In this document: positions 16,301 through 24,196 of the stretch, piece by piece
Position numbering within the stretch: position 1 is the first letter of the stretch
How the letters are laid out: every line of letters begins with the position of its first letter
DNA from: Streptomyces niveus
GTDB taxonomy: Bacteria > Actinomycetota > Actinomycetes > Streptomycetales > Streptomycetaceae
NCBI RefSeq assembly: GCF_002009175.1
Contig: NZ_CP018047.1
Coordinates: 4,960,001-5,024,000, forward strand
Reading direction: 5' to 3'
DNA: 64,000 bases
The notes under the pieces: model-generated
Told to the model about the DNA's origin: nothing
The model's input: only the letters and a program-made list of their open reading frames with translations
The model's database searches: none
Position numbers and translations under genes: made by a program

Positions 16301-17310
16301 CGGGCGTTCTCCTTGGACTGGGTGGGGCCGGGGAGGGTGGCGGTGGTGGTGCTGGTGAGGGCGAAGAACACGTCGTCGAGGTCGGGGGTGTGGACGGTGA
16401 GTTCGTCGGCCTCGATGCCTGCGGAGTCGAGCCAGTCGAGGATCGAGCGCAGCTCACGCTGACTGCCGTCGCTCGGAATCTGGAGCGACAACGCCTCGTC
16501 GTCCCTCGTCACTTCGGTCAGAGCGGCGGCTGCGGTCCGATACACGGACGGGTCGGTGAAGCGGAGGCGTACGTGTCCGCCGGGGATGAGGCGTTTCAGT
16601 TCGTCGGCGGTGCCTTCGGCGGCGATCCTGCCGTCGTTCAGCACGGCGATGCGGTCGGCGAGTTCGTCGGCCTCTTCCAGGTACTGGGTGGTGAGGAAGA
16701 CGGTGACGCCGCCGGCGACGAGGCCGCGGATGATGCCCCACATGTTGTGGCGGCTGCGCGGGTCGAGTCCGGTGGTCGGCTCGTCGAGGAAGATGATCCG
16801 CGGGCTGCCGACCAGCGTCATCGCGATGTCCAGGCGCCGCTTCATTCCGCCGGAGTAGGTGGACGCGGGCTTCTTCGCGGCCTCGACCAGGTCGAACCGC
16901 TCCAGGAGTTCGGCGGTCACCCGCCGCCCCTCCGCGCGGGAGAGGTGGTGCAGGTCGGCCATGAGGAGCATGTTCTCCTCGCCGGTGATCAGACCGTCGA
17001 CGGCGGAGAACTGCCCGGTGACACCGATCGCGGCCCGGACCGACTGCGGGTCGGTCGCGAGGTCGTGACCGCCGACCCGCGCCTGCCCGCCGTCGGTGGT
17101 GATCAGCGTCGACAGGATCTTGACGGCGGTGGTCTTCCCGGCACCGTTCGGCCCCAGCAACGCGAAGACCGAGCCCGCCGGGATACGCAGATCGATCCCG
17201 TCGAGGACGAGCTTGTCGCCGTAGGACTTGCGCAGGCCGACGGCGGAGACGGCGGTGGGCGACTCCTGACCGCTGGTGCGACTGGACGTGGGCATGACAG
17301 ATGAAGGCAT
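16297..17310 (-). CDS. ABC transporter ATP-binding protein, DrrA-like
   Basis: A 337-aa ATPase with GPNGAGKTT (Walker A, about residues 53-61), YSGGMKRRLDIA (signature), IIFLDEPTTGLD (Walker B) and LTTQYLEEADELADRIAVL. The final 80 residues form the DrrA-type C-terminal domain. ATG 17310 has GGGAGG 6 bases upstream; a second ATG at 17295 is possible. It lies downstream of the DUF4097 gene on the same strand (94-base gap), an arrangement I recall as frequent in Streptomyces. Confidence 0.9.
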   Translation of the reverse strand: MPSSVMPTSSRTSGQESPTAVSAVGLRKSYGDKLVLDGIDLRIPAGSVFALLGPNGAGKTTAVKILSTLITTDGGQARVGGHDLATDPQSVRAAIGVTGQFSAVDGLITGEENMLLMADLHHLSRAEGRRVTAELLERFDLVEAAKKPASTYSGGMKRRLDIAMTLVGSPRIIFLDEPTTGLDPRSRHNMWGIIRGLVAGGVTVFLTTQYLEEADELADRIAVLNDGRIAAEGTADELKRLIPGGHVRLRFTDPSVYRTAAAALTEVTRDDEALSLQIPSDGSQRELRSILDWLDSAGIEADELTVHTPDLDDVFFALTSTTTATLPGPTQSKENAR

Positions 17311-17404
17311 GGGCCCTCCCGTTCGAAGGATGGAATGGCGTGACAGGGATGAAGTGACAGGAATGGAGTGAGGCGAGAGACGGACTCTCGGGTGAGAGGG
17401 ACCC

Positions 17405-18253
17405 TCAGGCGCGGGCGCGGGCGCGGCGGATGTCGATGTTGCCCCAGTTGGTCCGGGCGCGGACCTTGACGGTTTCCTCGCTCTGCTCCGGGGCCTGGGA
17501 GGCGGCGAGCGTGTTGCGTACCTGCCCGCGGTTGGAGCTGACGTCGAGCCAGGCGGCGGTGCCCTCGCGGACGCCGATCTCGATGGAACCGTTGGCGGTC
17601 TCCAACTGGACGGTGCCGGAGACGACTTCGGCGACACGGAGACCGCCGTGGGTGGTGGTGCCGGTGACCGAACCCTCGGCGCGCTCGATGTCGATGGCGC
17701 CGTTGGCGCCGCTCATCCGCAGTTCGCCGGTCACGGCGCCGACAGTCGTGGCGCCGTGCGAGTTCTTCAGGACGGCGGGGCCGTCGACGAGGCCGACGCG
17801 TACGTTGCCGGTGCTGCTGGTGATCTCGGCCATGCCCTCGACCCGGTCCACGGTGATCGAGCCGTGGGACGCCTTGAGTTGCAGCGGGCCGGTGGTGTCG
17901 AGGCGTACGTCGCCCGCCGAGGTCTTCAGATGGACCTCGCCGAGCCGGCCCTCTCCGAACACGTTGGCCGCGGCGCCGGTGATGTCGATGCTCGAGCCGG
18001 TGGGCAGTTCGACCGTCACGTCGACGGTGCCGCCGCGCCCCAGCAGATTGGCCTTGGGTGTCCTGACGGTCAGCGAGCCGCCCGCGTAGGAGACCTCGGT
18101 TTGGTCGGCCGTCCGTACGTCCTGGTCCTTCTTCGGGTCCCGGGGCCGCACCTCGACCACGGTGTCGGGGCGGTCGCCCGTGGTGAACCAGATGGAGCCG
18201 GAGTAGACGTAGGCGGTAACCGAGATCGGTTCGGGAGTGTCGTAAGAAGGCAT
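17405..18253 (-). CDS. DUF4097 beta-strand repeat protein
   Basis: A 282-aa protein made of repeating short beta strands (G-x-V-x-G/T-x-x-G-x-I-x-V) typical of DUF4097/adhesin-like solenoids; for example the turns around ITGAAANVFGEGRLGEVHLKTS and ITVDRVEGMAEITSSTG. No signal peptide or membrane segment is visible, so it is probably cytoplasmic. In many bacteria this family sits with ABC exporters or Lia-like stress genes, as here. Exact role unknown. Confidence 0.85.
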   Translation of the reverse strand: MPSYDTPEPISVTAYVYSGSIWFTTGDRPDTVVEVRPRDPKKDQDVRTADQTEVSYAGGSLTVRTPKANLLGRGGTVDVTVELPTGSSIDITGAAANVFGEGRLGEVHLKTSAGDVRLDTTGPLQLKASHGSITVDRVEGMAEITSSTGNVRVGLVDGPAVLKNSHGATTVGAVTGELRMSGANGAIDIERAEGSVTGTTTHGGLRVAEVVSGTVQLETANGSIEIGVREGTAAWLDVSSNRGQVRNTLAASQAPEQSEETVKVRARTNWGNIDIRRARARA

Positions 18254-18355
18254 GGCTGTCCCGTCCTCTTGGGTCTTCGGATCGTCCCCGCAGGTGAGGG
18301 ACGTGATGGTGGATGAAGTGGTGTGGGTGAGTGCCCGATTCGGGCGTACGCGCGC

Positions 18356-18874
18356 CTAGCGCACCCAGCCGGTGAAGCTCTGTCCGACGGTCCGGGTCTT
18401 CTCCGTCGTACGCGGCCGGCTGCCGCCGTCGACCGCGGCCGACACGGCGCGCACCAGCCAGGCGTTGACCGACAGGCCCTCGCGGGTGGCGGCCTCCTCG
18501 GCGCGGGTCTTGAGATGGGCGGGCAGGCGCAGATTGACGCGGGCGGTGCCGCCTTCGTCGCCGTCTGCCGGTACCGGGGCCCTGAGCGGTTCGACGGGCG
18601 CGGCCGGCTCCGCGTGGGCGCCGCTGTCGGTGGGCGGCAGGGTCACCACGAAGTCGGGGTCGAGTCCGCGCAGCCGTACGTCGACCGAGCCGGGGGCGAG
18701 TTCGCGGGTGATCTCGTCCATCGCGGCGGAGAGCACGTTGAGCATGGTCAGCCGGGTCGCCGACTCCAGCGGAGCGGTGAGCCTCTCGGCCAGTTCACGG
18801 GCTTCGTCGCTGCCGGCCTCGGCGGCCACCGCGAGTTCGCGGCGGAGGTTGTCGACGTACGGGGTGAGGTCCAT
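18356..18874 (-). CDS. HicB-like ribbon-helix-helix protein
   Basis: A 172-aa protein whose C-terminal part (about 108-150: ARVNLRLPAHLKTRAEEAAT, then GLSVNAWLVRAV) is a ribbon-helix-helix DNA-binding domain of the HicB/Arc type. The N-terminal 60 residues are helical and acidic. No HicA-type toxin gene is adjacent, so it is better seen as a transcriptional regulator of itself and of the DUF4097-ABC genes than as an antitoxin. Directly upstream lies a helically phased array of TGGYGCCA-like elements, a plausible operator for this fold. Confidence 0.8.
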   Translation of the reverse strand: MDLTPYVDNLRRELAVAAEAGSDEARELAERLTAPLESATRLTMLNVLSAAMDEITRELAPGSVDVRLRGLDPDFVVTLPPTDSGAHAEPAAPVEPLRAPVPADGDEGGTARVNLRLPAHLKTRAEEAATREGLSVNAWLVRAVSAAVDGGSRPRTTEKTRTVGQSFTGWVR

Positions 18875-18884
18875 GACGTCATCA

Positions 18885-19091
18885 TGGCACCACTATGGCG
18901 CCATGCGCAAGCGCCATGTTGGCGCCAATGGGCTCCCGGTCTAGAAAACGGCCCTGACCTGCGGAAACCTGCTGGCACCTTCCTGAGTCACTGTGGTGCC
19001 ATGTGTGCCAGTGCGTTTCTGGAGCCACGGAATGGCACCGGATGGCGCCGCGTTGGCGCACTGTGGTGCCAGCTGGTGCCAGGTGGGGCCA
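18885..19091. promoter_or_regulatory. array of TGGNGCCA elements with near 10-bp phasing
   Basis: Copies of TGGCACC, TGGCGCCA or TGGTGCCA start at 18885, 18896, 18920, 18973, 18994, 19033, 19043, 19054 (TGGCGCAC), 19064, 19074 and 19084 (TGGGGCCA), with partial copies at 18909 and 19004. The last six are spaced 10-11 bases, so they face one side of the helix. The first cluster begins 11 bases upstream of the HicB-like start codon. Several units are self-complementary (TGGCGCCA). This fills most of a 300-base gene-free stretch. Confidence 0.7.
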
Positions 19092-19107
19092 TGTGCGTAC
19101 AACGCCA

Positions 19108-19145
19108 GTGGCCCGGCGGTCGTCGGAGGACGACCGCCGGGCCAC
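19108..19145 (-). terminator. 17-bp perfect hairpin after the sigma factor gene
   Basis: GTGGCCCGGCGGTCGTC (19108-19124) pairs exactly with 19129-19145 around a GGAG loop, 30 bases beyond the stop codon of the minus-strand sigma factor gene. Confidence 0.85.
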
Positions 19146-19174
19146 ACGGAGAACTTCCCGTCCCCGGGAGGGTG

Positions 19175-20080
19175 TCACTCCTCGATCGTCAGACCCTTCC
19201 GCAGCCTGACGAGCGTCCGCGACAGCAGTCGCGACACATGCATCTGTGAGATGCCCAGCTCCTCGCCGATCTCCGACTGGGTCATGTTGGCGACGAAGCG
19301 CAGGGACAGGATCGTCCGGTCACGTGCCGGGAGGCCCGCGATCAGGGGCTTCAGCGACTCGACGTACTCGATGCCCTCGAGCCCGTGGTCCTCGTAGCCG
19401 ATGCGGTCGGACAGCGCGCCCTCGGTGTCGTCCTCCTCCGGCTTGGCGTCCAGCGAGCTCGCCGTGTACGCGTTGCTCGCCGCCATCCCCTCGACGACCT
19501 CGTCGTTGGTCAGGCCGAGCCGCTCCGCGAGTTCGGGGACCGTCGGTGCGCGGTCCAGCAGCTGGGACAACTCGTCGCCCGCCTTGGCCAGTTCGAGGCG
19601 GAGCTCCTGAAGCCTTCGCGGCACCCGCACCGACCACGACGTGTCGCGGAAGAAGCGCTTGATCTCGCCGACGATCGTCGGCATCGCGAAGGTGGGGAAC
19701 TCGACGCCCCGGCTCAGCTCGAAGCGGTCGATCGCCTTGATCAGACCGATCGTGCCGACCTGGATGATGTCCTCCATGGGCTCGCTGCGGGAGCGGAACC
19801 GGGAGGCGGCGAACTTGACCAGGGCGAGATTCAGCTCGACCAGGGTGTTCCGTACATAAGCGTGCTCATGGGTGCCCTCTTCCAGGCCTTCGAGGCGTCC
19901 GAAGAGGGTCTTCGACAGAGACCGGGCATCCAGTGCGCCCACCTCGTCGAAGGGCGGGATCTCTGGCATGTCATCAAGGCCCGGGAAACCGGACGCGGGT
20001 GTGGCGCCGGTCTCGTCAGGGTCGGACGGGATTGTCGACGGCGCGTCGTGGGTACGCGGTTCGTCGAGCCGGGGTGACAT
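19175..20080 (-). CDS. RNA polymerase sigma factor, SigB/SigF/SigG family
   Basis: A 301-aa group 3 sigma factor. Region 2 covers about residues 75-150 (EDIIQVGTIGLIKAIDRFELSRG, FPTFAMPTIVGEIKRFFRD), region 3 about 155-235 and region 4 about 245-298 with the HTH MTQSEIGEELGISQMHVSRL. The N-terminal 45 residues are disordered and acidic. ATG 20080 has a GGAGGAG site; longer open frames upstream lack coding bias. Divergent genes encode a STAS anti-sigma antagonist and a HATPase anti-sigma factor, forming a partner-switching set. The gene order recalls the SigI locus of S. coelicolor, but that orthology is from memory. Likely controlled by stress or development. Confidence 0.92.
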   Translation of the reverse strand: MSPRLDEPRTHDAPSTIPSDPDETGATPASGFPGLDDMPEIPPFDEVGALDARSLSKTLFGRLEGLEEGTHEHAYVRNTLVELNLALVKFAASRFRSRSEPMEDIIQVGTIGLIKAIDRFELSRGVEFPTFAMPTIVGEIKRFFRDTSWSVRVPRRLQELRLELAKAGDELSQLLDRAPTVPELAERLGLTNDEVVEGMAASNAYTASSLDAKPEEDDTEGALSDRIGYEDHGLEGIEYVESLKPLIAGLPARDRTILSLRFVANMTQSEIGEELGISQMHVSRLLSRTLVRLRKGLTIEE

Positions 20081-20446
20081 GGGTCTCCTCCATACGTTCT
20101 CGGCATATGGCTGCCGATGCCAATACGCGCTGCTGCGGTTTGCGGCGCCTCCATAGCCGGTCGCGTCGGTCAGGTTGGTTGTGTCTTTACTAGCCCTATC
20201 GGTTCGGCGTGGACACGTGCAAGTGTCATTTCGTACATATGTCCGCATTGCGTGGGAGATTGGCTACCGGAGATCGCGTGAAAGGCGTAATGTTTCGGCG
20301 AACGCCAACGGCGCGTGACACAGCGCCGGGCGCGAACGGGAGTGCGATCACAGCACCTCCGGCGACACCTTCCGAATCATCCGAGACATCTGACTCCAAG
20401 ACATCTGACGACGGCGCACGACACGGCGGAAGAGGGACGGACGGGC
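20081..20446. other. intergenic region between sigma factor and STAS genes
   Basis: This 366-base divergent region should hold promoters for both genes. The first half is AT-richer (around 20180-20300). An exact 11-base direct repeat AGACATCTGAC occurs at 20384 and 20399. An open frame reaching back to 20315 has poor third-position GC and is not taken as coding. I see no confident promoter hexamers. Confidence 0.4.
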
Positions 20447-20815
20447 ATGGACCGCCAGACGGTCGGCAGCACGAACAGGGGCCGGCTTCGGGTCGAAGTT
20501 CGGACCGAAGGCCGAAGCGAGGTCGTGACAGCGGCGGGTGAGCTGGACCATCACACCGCCGAACTGTTGCGCGCACCCCTGGAAGAAGCGATCGACCAGG
20601 GGCGGGTACGCCTCGTGGTCGACTGCTCGCAGCTTGAGTTCTGCGACTCGACCGGGCTGAACGTGCTCCTCGGGGCCCGCCTCAAGGCCGAAGCGGCCGG
20701 TGGTGCCGTCCATCTGGCCGCGATGCTGCCGGTGGTCGCCAGGGTTTTCGAAATCACGGGCGCCGACGCGGTCTTCACCGTGCACGAGTCACTGGAAGCG
20801 GCTCTTGCCGATTGA
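20447..20815 (+). CDS. STAS-domain anti-sigma factor antagonist
   Basis: A 122-aa SpoIIAA/RsbV-type protein. The phosphorylation site lies in LEFCDSTGLNVLL (the Ser of DSTG, about residue 66), and the strand-helix pattern of a STAS domain covers about residues 15-118. Unphosphorylated, it would bind the anti-sigma kinase and free the sigma factor. ATG 20447 is preceded by AGAGGGACGG. It is divergent from the sigma gene and 211 bases upstream of the HATPase gene. Its partner is probably that HATPase but has not been shown. Confidence 0.9.
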   Translation: MDRQTVGSTNRGRLRVEVRTEGRSEVVTAAGELDHHTAELLRAPLEEAIDQGRVRLVVDCSQLEFCDSTGLNVLLGARLKAEAAGGAVHLAAMLPVVARVFEITGADAVFTVHESLEAALAD

Positions 20816-20818
20816 CCC

Positions 20819-20840
20819 CGGAGCCGGTACGAAGGCTCCG
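20819..20840 (+). terminator. weak hairpin after the STAS gene
   Basis: CGGAGCC and GGCTCCG form a 7-bp stem with an 8-base loop directly after the stop codon. It may partly separate the STAS gene from the HATPase gene. Confidence 0.4.
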
Positions 20841-21026
20841 CGCGAACCAGATGTTGCGAGTGTCACTCCACCCGCGTAGGTCTTGTGGGTGTTGTCACGA
20901 TTACGCCGGGCAGAAGAGTCCCCGGGCGGCCGGTCGGGACAGACAAGGCACTCTCTGTAACAACGCAGCAACGCAACGACGTAACGTCCAATTGGTGAAC
21001 CGGTGAATCGGTGAGGTGAAGCGCTG

Positions 21027-21515
21027 ATGAGCACCACCCGGCAGTTTCCGCCGGGCGATTTCGGCTCCGAGCCGGACGGCGCGGGTACCACCTCCGCCGG
21101 GTCCGAAAGCCGGGTACGCACCCTGGCGTTGGGCAGCGCCAGCGGCATCGTCCCGATGGCCCGTGACTTCACCCGCCAGGCGCTCTACGACTGGGGCTGG
21201 CTGCCGGCCGCGACCGCGGACCGCCGCGCCGCCGCCGAAGACGTACTGCTCGTCGTCTCCGAGCTGGTCACCAACGCGTGCCTGCACGCCGAGGGCCCCG
21301 AGGAGCTGCGGGTCTCCTCCGACACCAAGGTCCTGCGCCTCGAGGTCACCGACCGGGGTACGGGCCAGCCCGCGCCCCGCACCCCGCACCGCGCCGGACG
21401 GCCGGGCGGGCACGGGATGTTCATCGTCCAGCGGCTCTGTCTGGACTGGGGCGTGGCCCGTACGCCGGGAGCCCCCGGCAAGACGGTCTGGGCGGTCCTG
21501 GCGGCCCCGGCGTAG
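21027..21515 (+). CDS. anti-sigma regulatory factor, HATPase_c (RsbW-like)
   Basis: A 162-aa GHKL ATPase. The N-box is VVSELVTNACLHA (about 75-87), with LEVTDRGTG as a G1-like box and RPGGHGMFIVQRL as the ATP-lid/G2 segment. It would phosphorylate the STAS antagonist and sequester the sigma factor. The first 30 residues are disordered. Location beside the sigma and STAS genes supports the role; which of the cell's sigma factors it binds is unproven. Confidence 0.88.
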   Translation: MSTTRQFPPGDFGSEPDGAGTTSAGSESRVRTLALGSASGIVPMARDFTRQALYDWGWLPAATADRRAAAEDVLLVVSELVTNACLHAEGPEELRVSSDTKVLRLEVTDRGTGQPAPRTPHRAGRPGGHGMFIVQRLCLDWGVARTPGAPGKTVWAVLAAPA

Positions 21516-21558
21516 CGTGCGGCCCCTCTTCTCCGGACGCCTGCGCGCCCCCGGCCGC

Positions 21559-21585
21559 CGGGCGGGCTCCTTCCGAGCCCGCCCG
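21559..21585. terminator. 11-bp hairpin between convergent HATPase and transporter genes
   Basis: CGGGCGGGCTC and GAGCCCGCCCG pair around CTTCC in the 83-base gap between the convergent genes. Confidence 0.75.
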
Positions 21586-21598
21586 ACTCAGTGGCGTG

Positions 21599-23149
21599 TC
21601 ACCGCACGTCGCCCATCAGGGCCCGCACCTTCTTGCGGTACATGAAGATCGCGAAGCCCGCGAGTGTGGCCAGCAGCGCCTCCATGGCGACCACCCCCGT
21701 ACGGCTCAGATCGACACCGGCGATGGAGAGCATCCCGGTCACCGAGTCGCCCGCCGTCACCGCGAGGAACCAGACGCCCATCATCTGACCGGCGTACTTT
21801 GCCGGAGCCATTTTCGTCGTCACCGACAGGCCCACCGGCGAGACGCACAACTCCCCGACGGTCTGGATCAGATAGATGCCCACCAGCCACACCGGGCTGA
21901 CCAGGGTGCCGTCGGCCGCCAGGACCAGCGGGATCAGGAAGAAGAAGAACGAGACGCCGACGAAGAGCAGTCCCGCGGCGAACTTCACGACCGTGCTGGG
22001 CTCCTTGCCCTGCCGGTTCAGCCAGAGCCAGAACCAGGCGACCACCGGGGCCAGCGCCATGATGAACACGGGGTTCAGCGACTGGTACCAGGAGGTCGGG
22101 AAGCCGATGCCGAAGACATGGTCGGAGGCCTTCGTCGTACCGAACGCCTGGATCGTCGACCCGCCCTGGTCGTAGATCATCCAGAAGACCGCGGCCGCGA
22201 CGAAGAACCAGATGTACCCGGACATCTTCGTCTGCTCGACGGGCGACAGATCCTTGTCGCGCTTTATCCGGATCAGCACCCCGGCCGGGATGACGATGCC
22301 GGCGAGCGTCAGCGGCACCATCGCCCAGTTCAGGGTGAAGTTGCCGGTGAAGACGACGCCTCCGTAGAAGACCGAGCCGATCAGGAGCCACGTCAGACCC
22401 TTGGTCAGCCAGCTCGCGCGCTCCTCGCGCGACAGCGGCATCGGGACGACACTGCTGCGCGGCGCCAGGTGCTTCGTACCGACCAGGAACTGGATCAGGC
22501 CGATGCCCATGCCGAGGGCGGCGAGCGCGAAGCCGAGGTGCCAGCTGTACTTCTCACCGACCGTGCCGATGATCAGCGGCGCGAAGAAGGCACCGATGTT
22601 GATGCCCATGTAGAAGATGGTGAAGCCGCCGTCGCGGCGAGGGTCGTTCGGCCCGTCGTAGAGATGGCCGACCATGGTGGAGATGTTGGACTTCAGCAGT
22701 CCCGAGCCGAGCGCCACCAGCGCCAGACCGGCGAAGAAGGTGCCCGAGCCCGGCAGGGCGAGCGTCAGATGGCCGACCATGATGGTGCAGGCCGCGATCG
22801 TCACGGTCTTGCGCGGGCCCCAGACCCGGTCGCCGAGCCAGCCGCCGGGCATGGCCAGCAGATAGACCATCGACAGATAGATCGAGTAGATCGCGGTCGT
22901 GGTGGCCAGGGTCAGCCCCAGACCGCCCTCCTGGAGCCCCTTCGAGGCGTCGGGGCCGCCGGAGAGCAGATAGATCGTGAGCAGAGCCCTCATGCCGTAG
23001 AAGCTGAAGCGTTCCCACATCTCCGTCATGAAGAGCGTGGCCAGACCGCGTGGGTGGCCGAAGAACGTCTTCCCGGGGCTGGTGCGGGGGCCGGGGCCGT
23101 GGGGGCCGCCGGGCGGTTCGGGGGAGTCCTTGGTGAGGCTGGACGCCAT
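21599..23149 (-). CDS. proton-dependent oligopeptide transporter (POT/PTR family)
   Basis: A 516-aa MFS protein with 14 hydrophobic helices. The POT signature FMTEMWERFSFYGMR (ExxER, about 40-54) couples proton and peptide movement, and a second signature lies near GGFTIFYMGINIGAFFAPL. It imports di- and tripeptides. The start ATG 23149 has GGATCC-rich upstream sequence and a terminator-like hairpin in its leader (23183-23217), which suggests attenuation. It is divergent from the response regulator gene. Confidence 0.93.
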   Translation of the reverse strand: MASSLTKDSPEPPGGPHGPGPRTSPGKTFFGHPRGLATLFMTEMWERFSFYGMRALLTIYLLSGGPDASKGLQEGGLGLTLATTTAIYSIYLSMVYLLAMPGGWLGDRVWGPRKTVTIAACTIMVGHLTLALPGSGTFFAGLALVALGSGLLKSNISTMVGHLYDGPNDPRRDGGFTIFYMGINIGAFFAPLIIGTVGEKYSWHLGFALAALGMGIGLIQFLVGTKHLAPRSSVVPMPLSREERASWLTKGLTWLLIGSVFYGGVVFTGNFTLNWAMVPLTLAGIVIPAGVLIRIKRDKDLSPVEQTKMSGYIWFFVAAAVFWMIYDQGGSTIQAFGTTKASDHVFGIGFPTSWYQSLNPVFIMALAPVVAWFWLWLNRQGKEPSTVVKFAAGLLFVGVSFFFFLIPLVLAADGTLVSPVWLVGIYLIQTVGELCVSPVGLSVTTKMAPAKYAGQMMGVWFLAVTAGDSVTGMLSIAGVDLSRTGVVAMEALLATLAGFAIFMYRKKVRALMGDVR

Positions 23150-23182
23150 GGGGGGATCCTTGCTTGCTCGGGTTCATGAAAA

Positions 23183-23217
23183 GGGGACCTTCGGCTCTCA
23201 AGCCGCCAAAGGTCCCC
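23183..23217 (-). promoter_or_regulatory. terminator-like hairpin in the peptide transporter leader
   Basis: On the minus strand GGGGACCTT-TGG-CGGC folds with GCCG-AAGGTCCCC around TTGAGA and is followed directly by TTTT. It is about 34 bases upstream of the start codon, with no gene ending upstream on that strand, so it is placed as a transcriptional attenuator rather than an operon-end terminator. Confidence 0.55.
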
Positions 23218-23430
23218 AACCGGTCGTACGAAGAGCCAGGCCACCATACGGCACGACAGTGCGGTATTCGGCATGACAGAGAGGTATATGGAAGGACTTG
23301 AGGGATGGATCACAGGCGTCCCCGGGAACCACGAACCCCTTTCGAAGGCAGGTGGCCCAATCGCATACCGGAGCCACAGGCATCGGCGATCACTGCCCGG
23401 CCGCTCCTCCGCGCGGACTACCATCACCTC

Positions 23431-24108
23431 ATGACCCGTGTACTGCTCGCCGAGGACGACGCGTCCATCTCTGAGCCGCTGGCCCGCGCCCTGCGCAGGG
23501 AGGGCTACGAGGTGGAGGTACGCGAAGACGGTCCCACCGCGCTCGAAGCCGGCCTCCAGGGCGGCGTGGACCTGGTCGTACTCGACCTCGGGCTGCCCGG
23601 CATGGACGGTCTCGAAGTGGCCCGCAGACTGCGCTCCGAGGGCCACTCCGTACCCCTGCTGGTGCTGACCGCCCGCGCCGACGAGGTGGACACCGTCGTC
23701 GGTCTCGACGCCGGCGCCGACGACTACGTGACCAAGCCGTTCCGGCTGGCCGAACTGCTCGCCCGGGTACGGGCCCTGCTGCGGCGCGGCGCGAGCGAAC
23801 CGGCCGCGTCGCCCGCCACGCACGGCGTCCGCATCGACGTCGAGTCGCACCGGGCCTGGATGGGCGAGGAGGAGCTCCAGCTCACCGCGAAGGAGTTCGA
23901 CCTGCTGCGGGTCCTGGTCAGGGACGCGGGCCGGGTCGTCACCCGCGACCAGCTGATGCGCGAGGTCTGGGACACCACCTGGTGGTCGTCCACGAAGACC
24001 CTGGACATGCACATCTCGTGGCTCCGCAAGAAGCTGGGCGACGACGCTGCGAACCCGCGGTACATCGCGACGGTCCGGGGCGTCGGGTTCCGCTTCGAGA
24101 AGAGCTGA
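23431..24108 (+). CDS. two-component response regulator, OmpR/PhoB family
   Basis: A 225-aa regulator. The receiver domain (about 1-118) has acidic residues E8-D9-D10, phosphoacceptor D52 in VVLDLGLPGMDG, conserved Thr in LTARAD and Lys in DDYVTKPF. A winged-helix domain (about 130-222) ends with YIATVRGVGFRFEK. ATG 23431 was chosen because the receiver begins right there; the longer frame adds non-homologous sequence. It pairs with the kinase encoded 88 bases downstream. Target genes are unknown; the divergent peptide transporter is a candidate. Confidence 0.93.
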   Translation: MTRVLLAEDDASISEPLARALRREGYEVEVREDGPTALEAGLQGGVDLVVLDLGLPGMDGLEVARRLRSEGHSVPLLVLTARADEVDTVVGLDAGADDYVTKPFRLAELLARVRALLRRGASEPAASPATHGVRIDVESHRAWMGEEELQLTAKEFDLLRVLVRDAGRVVTRDQLMREVWDTTWWSSTKTLDMHISWLRKKLGDDAANPRYIATVRGVGFRFEKS

Positions 24109-24196
24109 GCCGGGCCTGCGGTCCGGTCCGCTCCGTGCCGGGTGATCCGGCGGGACCCGGCCGCCGGACAGGGCCGGCCGAGCAGAGTAGGGCACA

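Noticed and set aside
13657..17310. Self-resistance transporters of an antibiotic gene cluster
   Set aside because: No polyketide synthase, peptide synthetase, terpene synthase or other core biosynthetic gene is adjacent, and DrrAB-like pairs are common outside such clusters.
18356..18874. HicAB toxin-antitoxin module
   Set aside because: Only the HicB-like protein is present. No small HicA-type toxin frame with coding bias lies on either side; short frames in 18882-19178 follow the operator repeats.
20315..20446. N-terminal extension of the STAS protein
   Set aside because: Codons here have low third-position GC and include a 15-base periodic repeat; the STAS domain starts after ATG 20447, which has a ribosome site.
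21278..23179. 633-aa plus-strand open frame opposite the peptide transporter
   Set aside because: It is an antisense shadow caused by GC-rich codon bias. The minus-strand protein has clear POT motifs and helices, while this frame is low-complexity, Arg/Asp/Gln-rich and has no recognisable fold.
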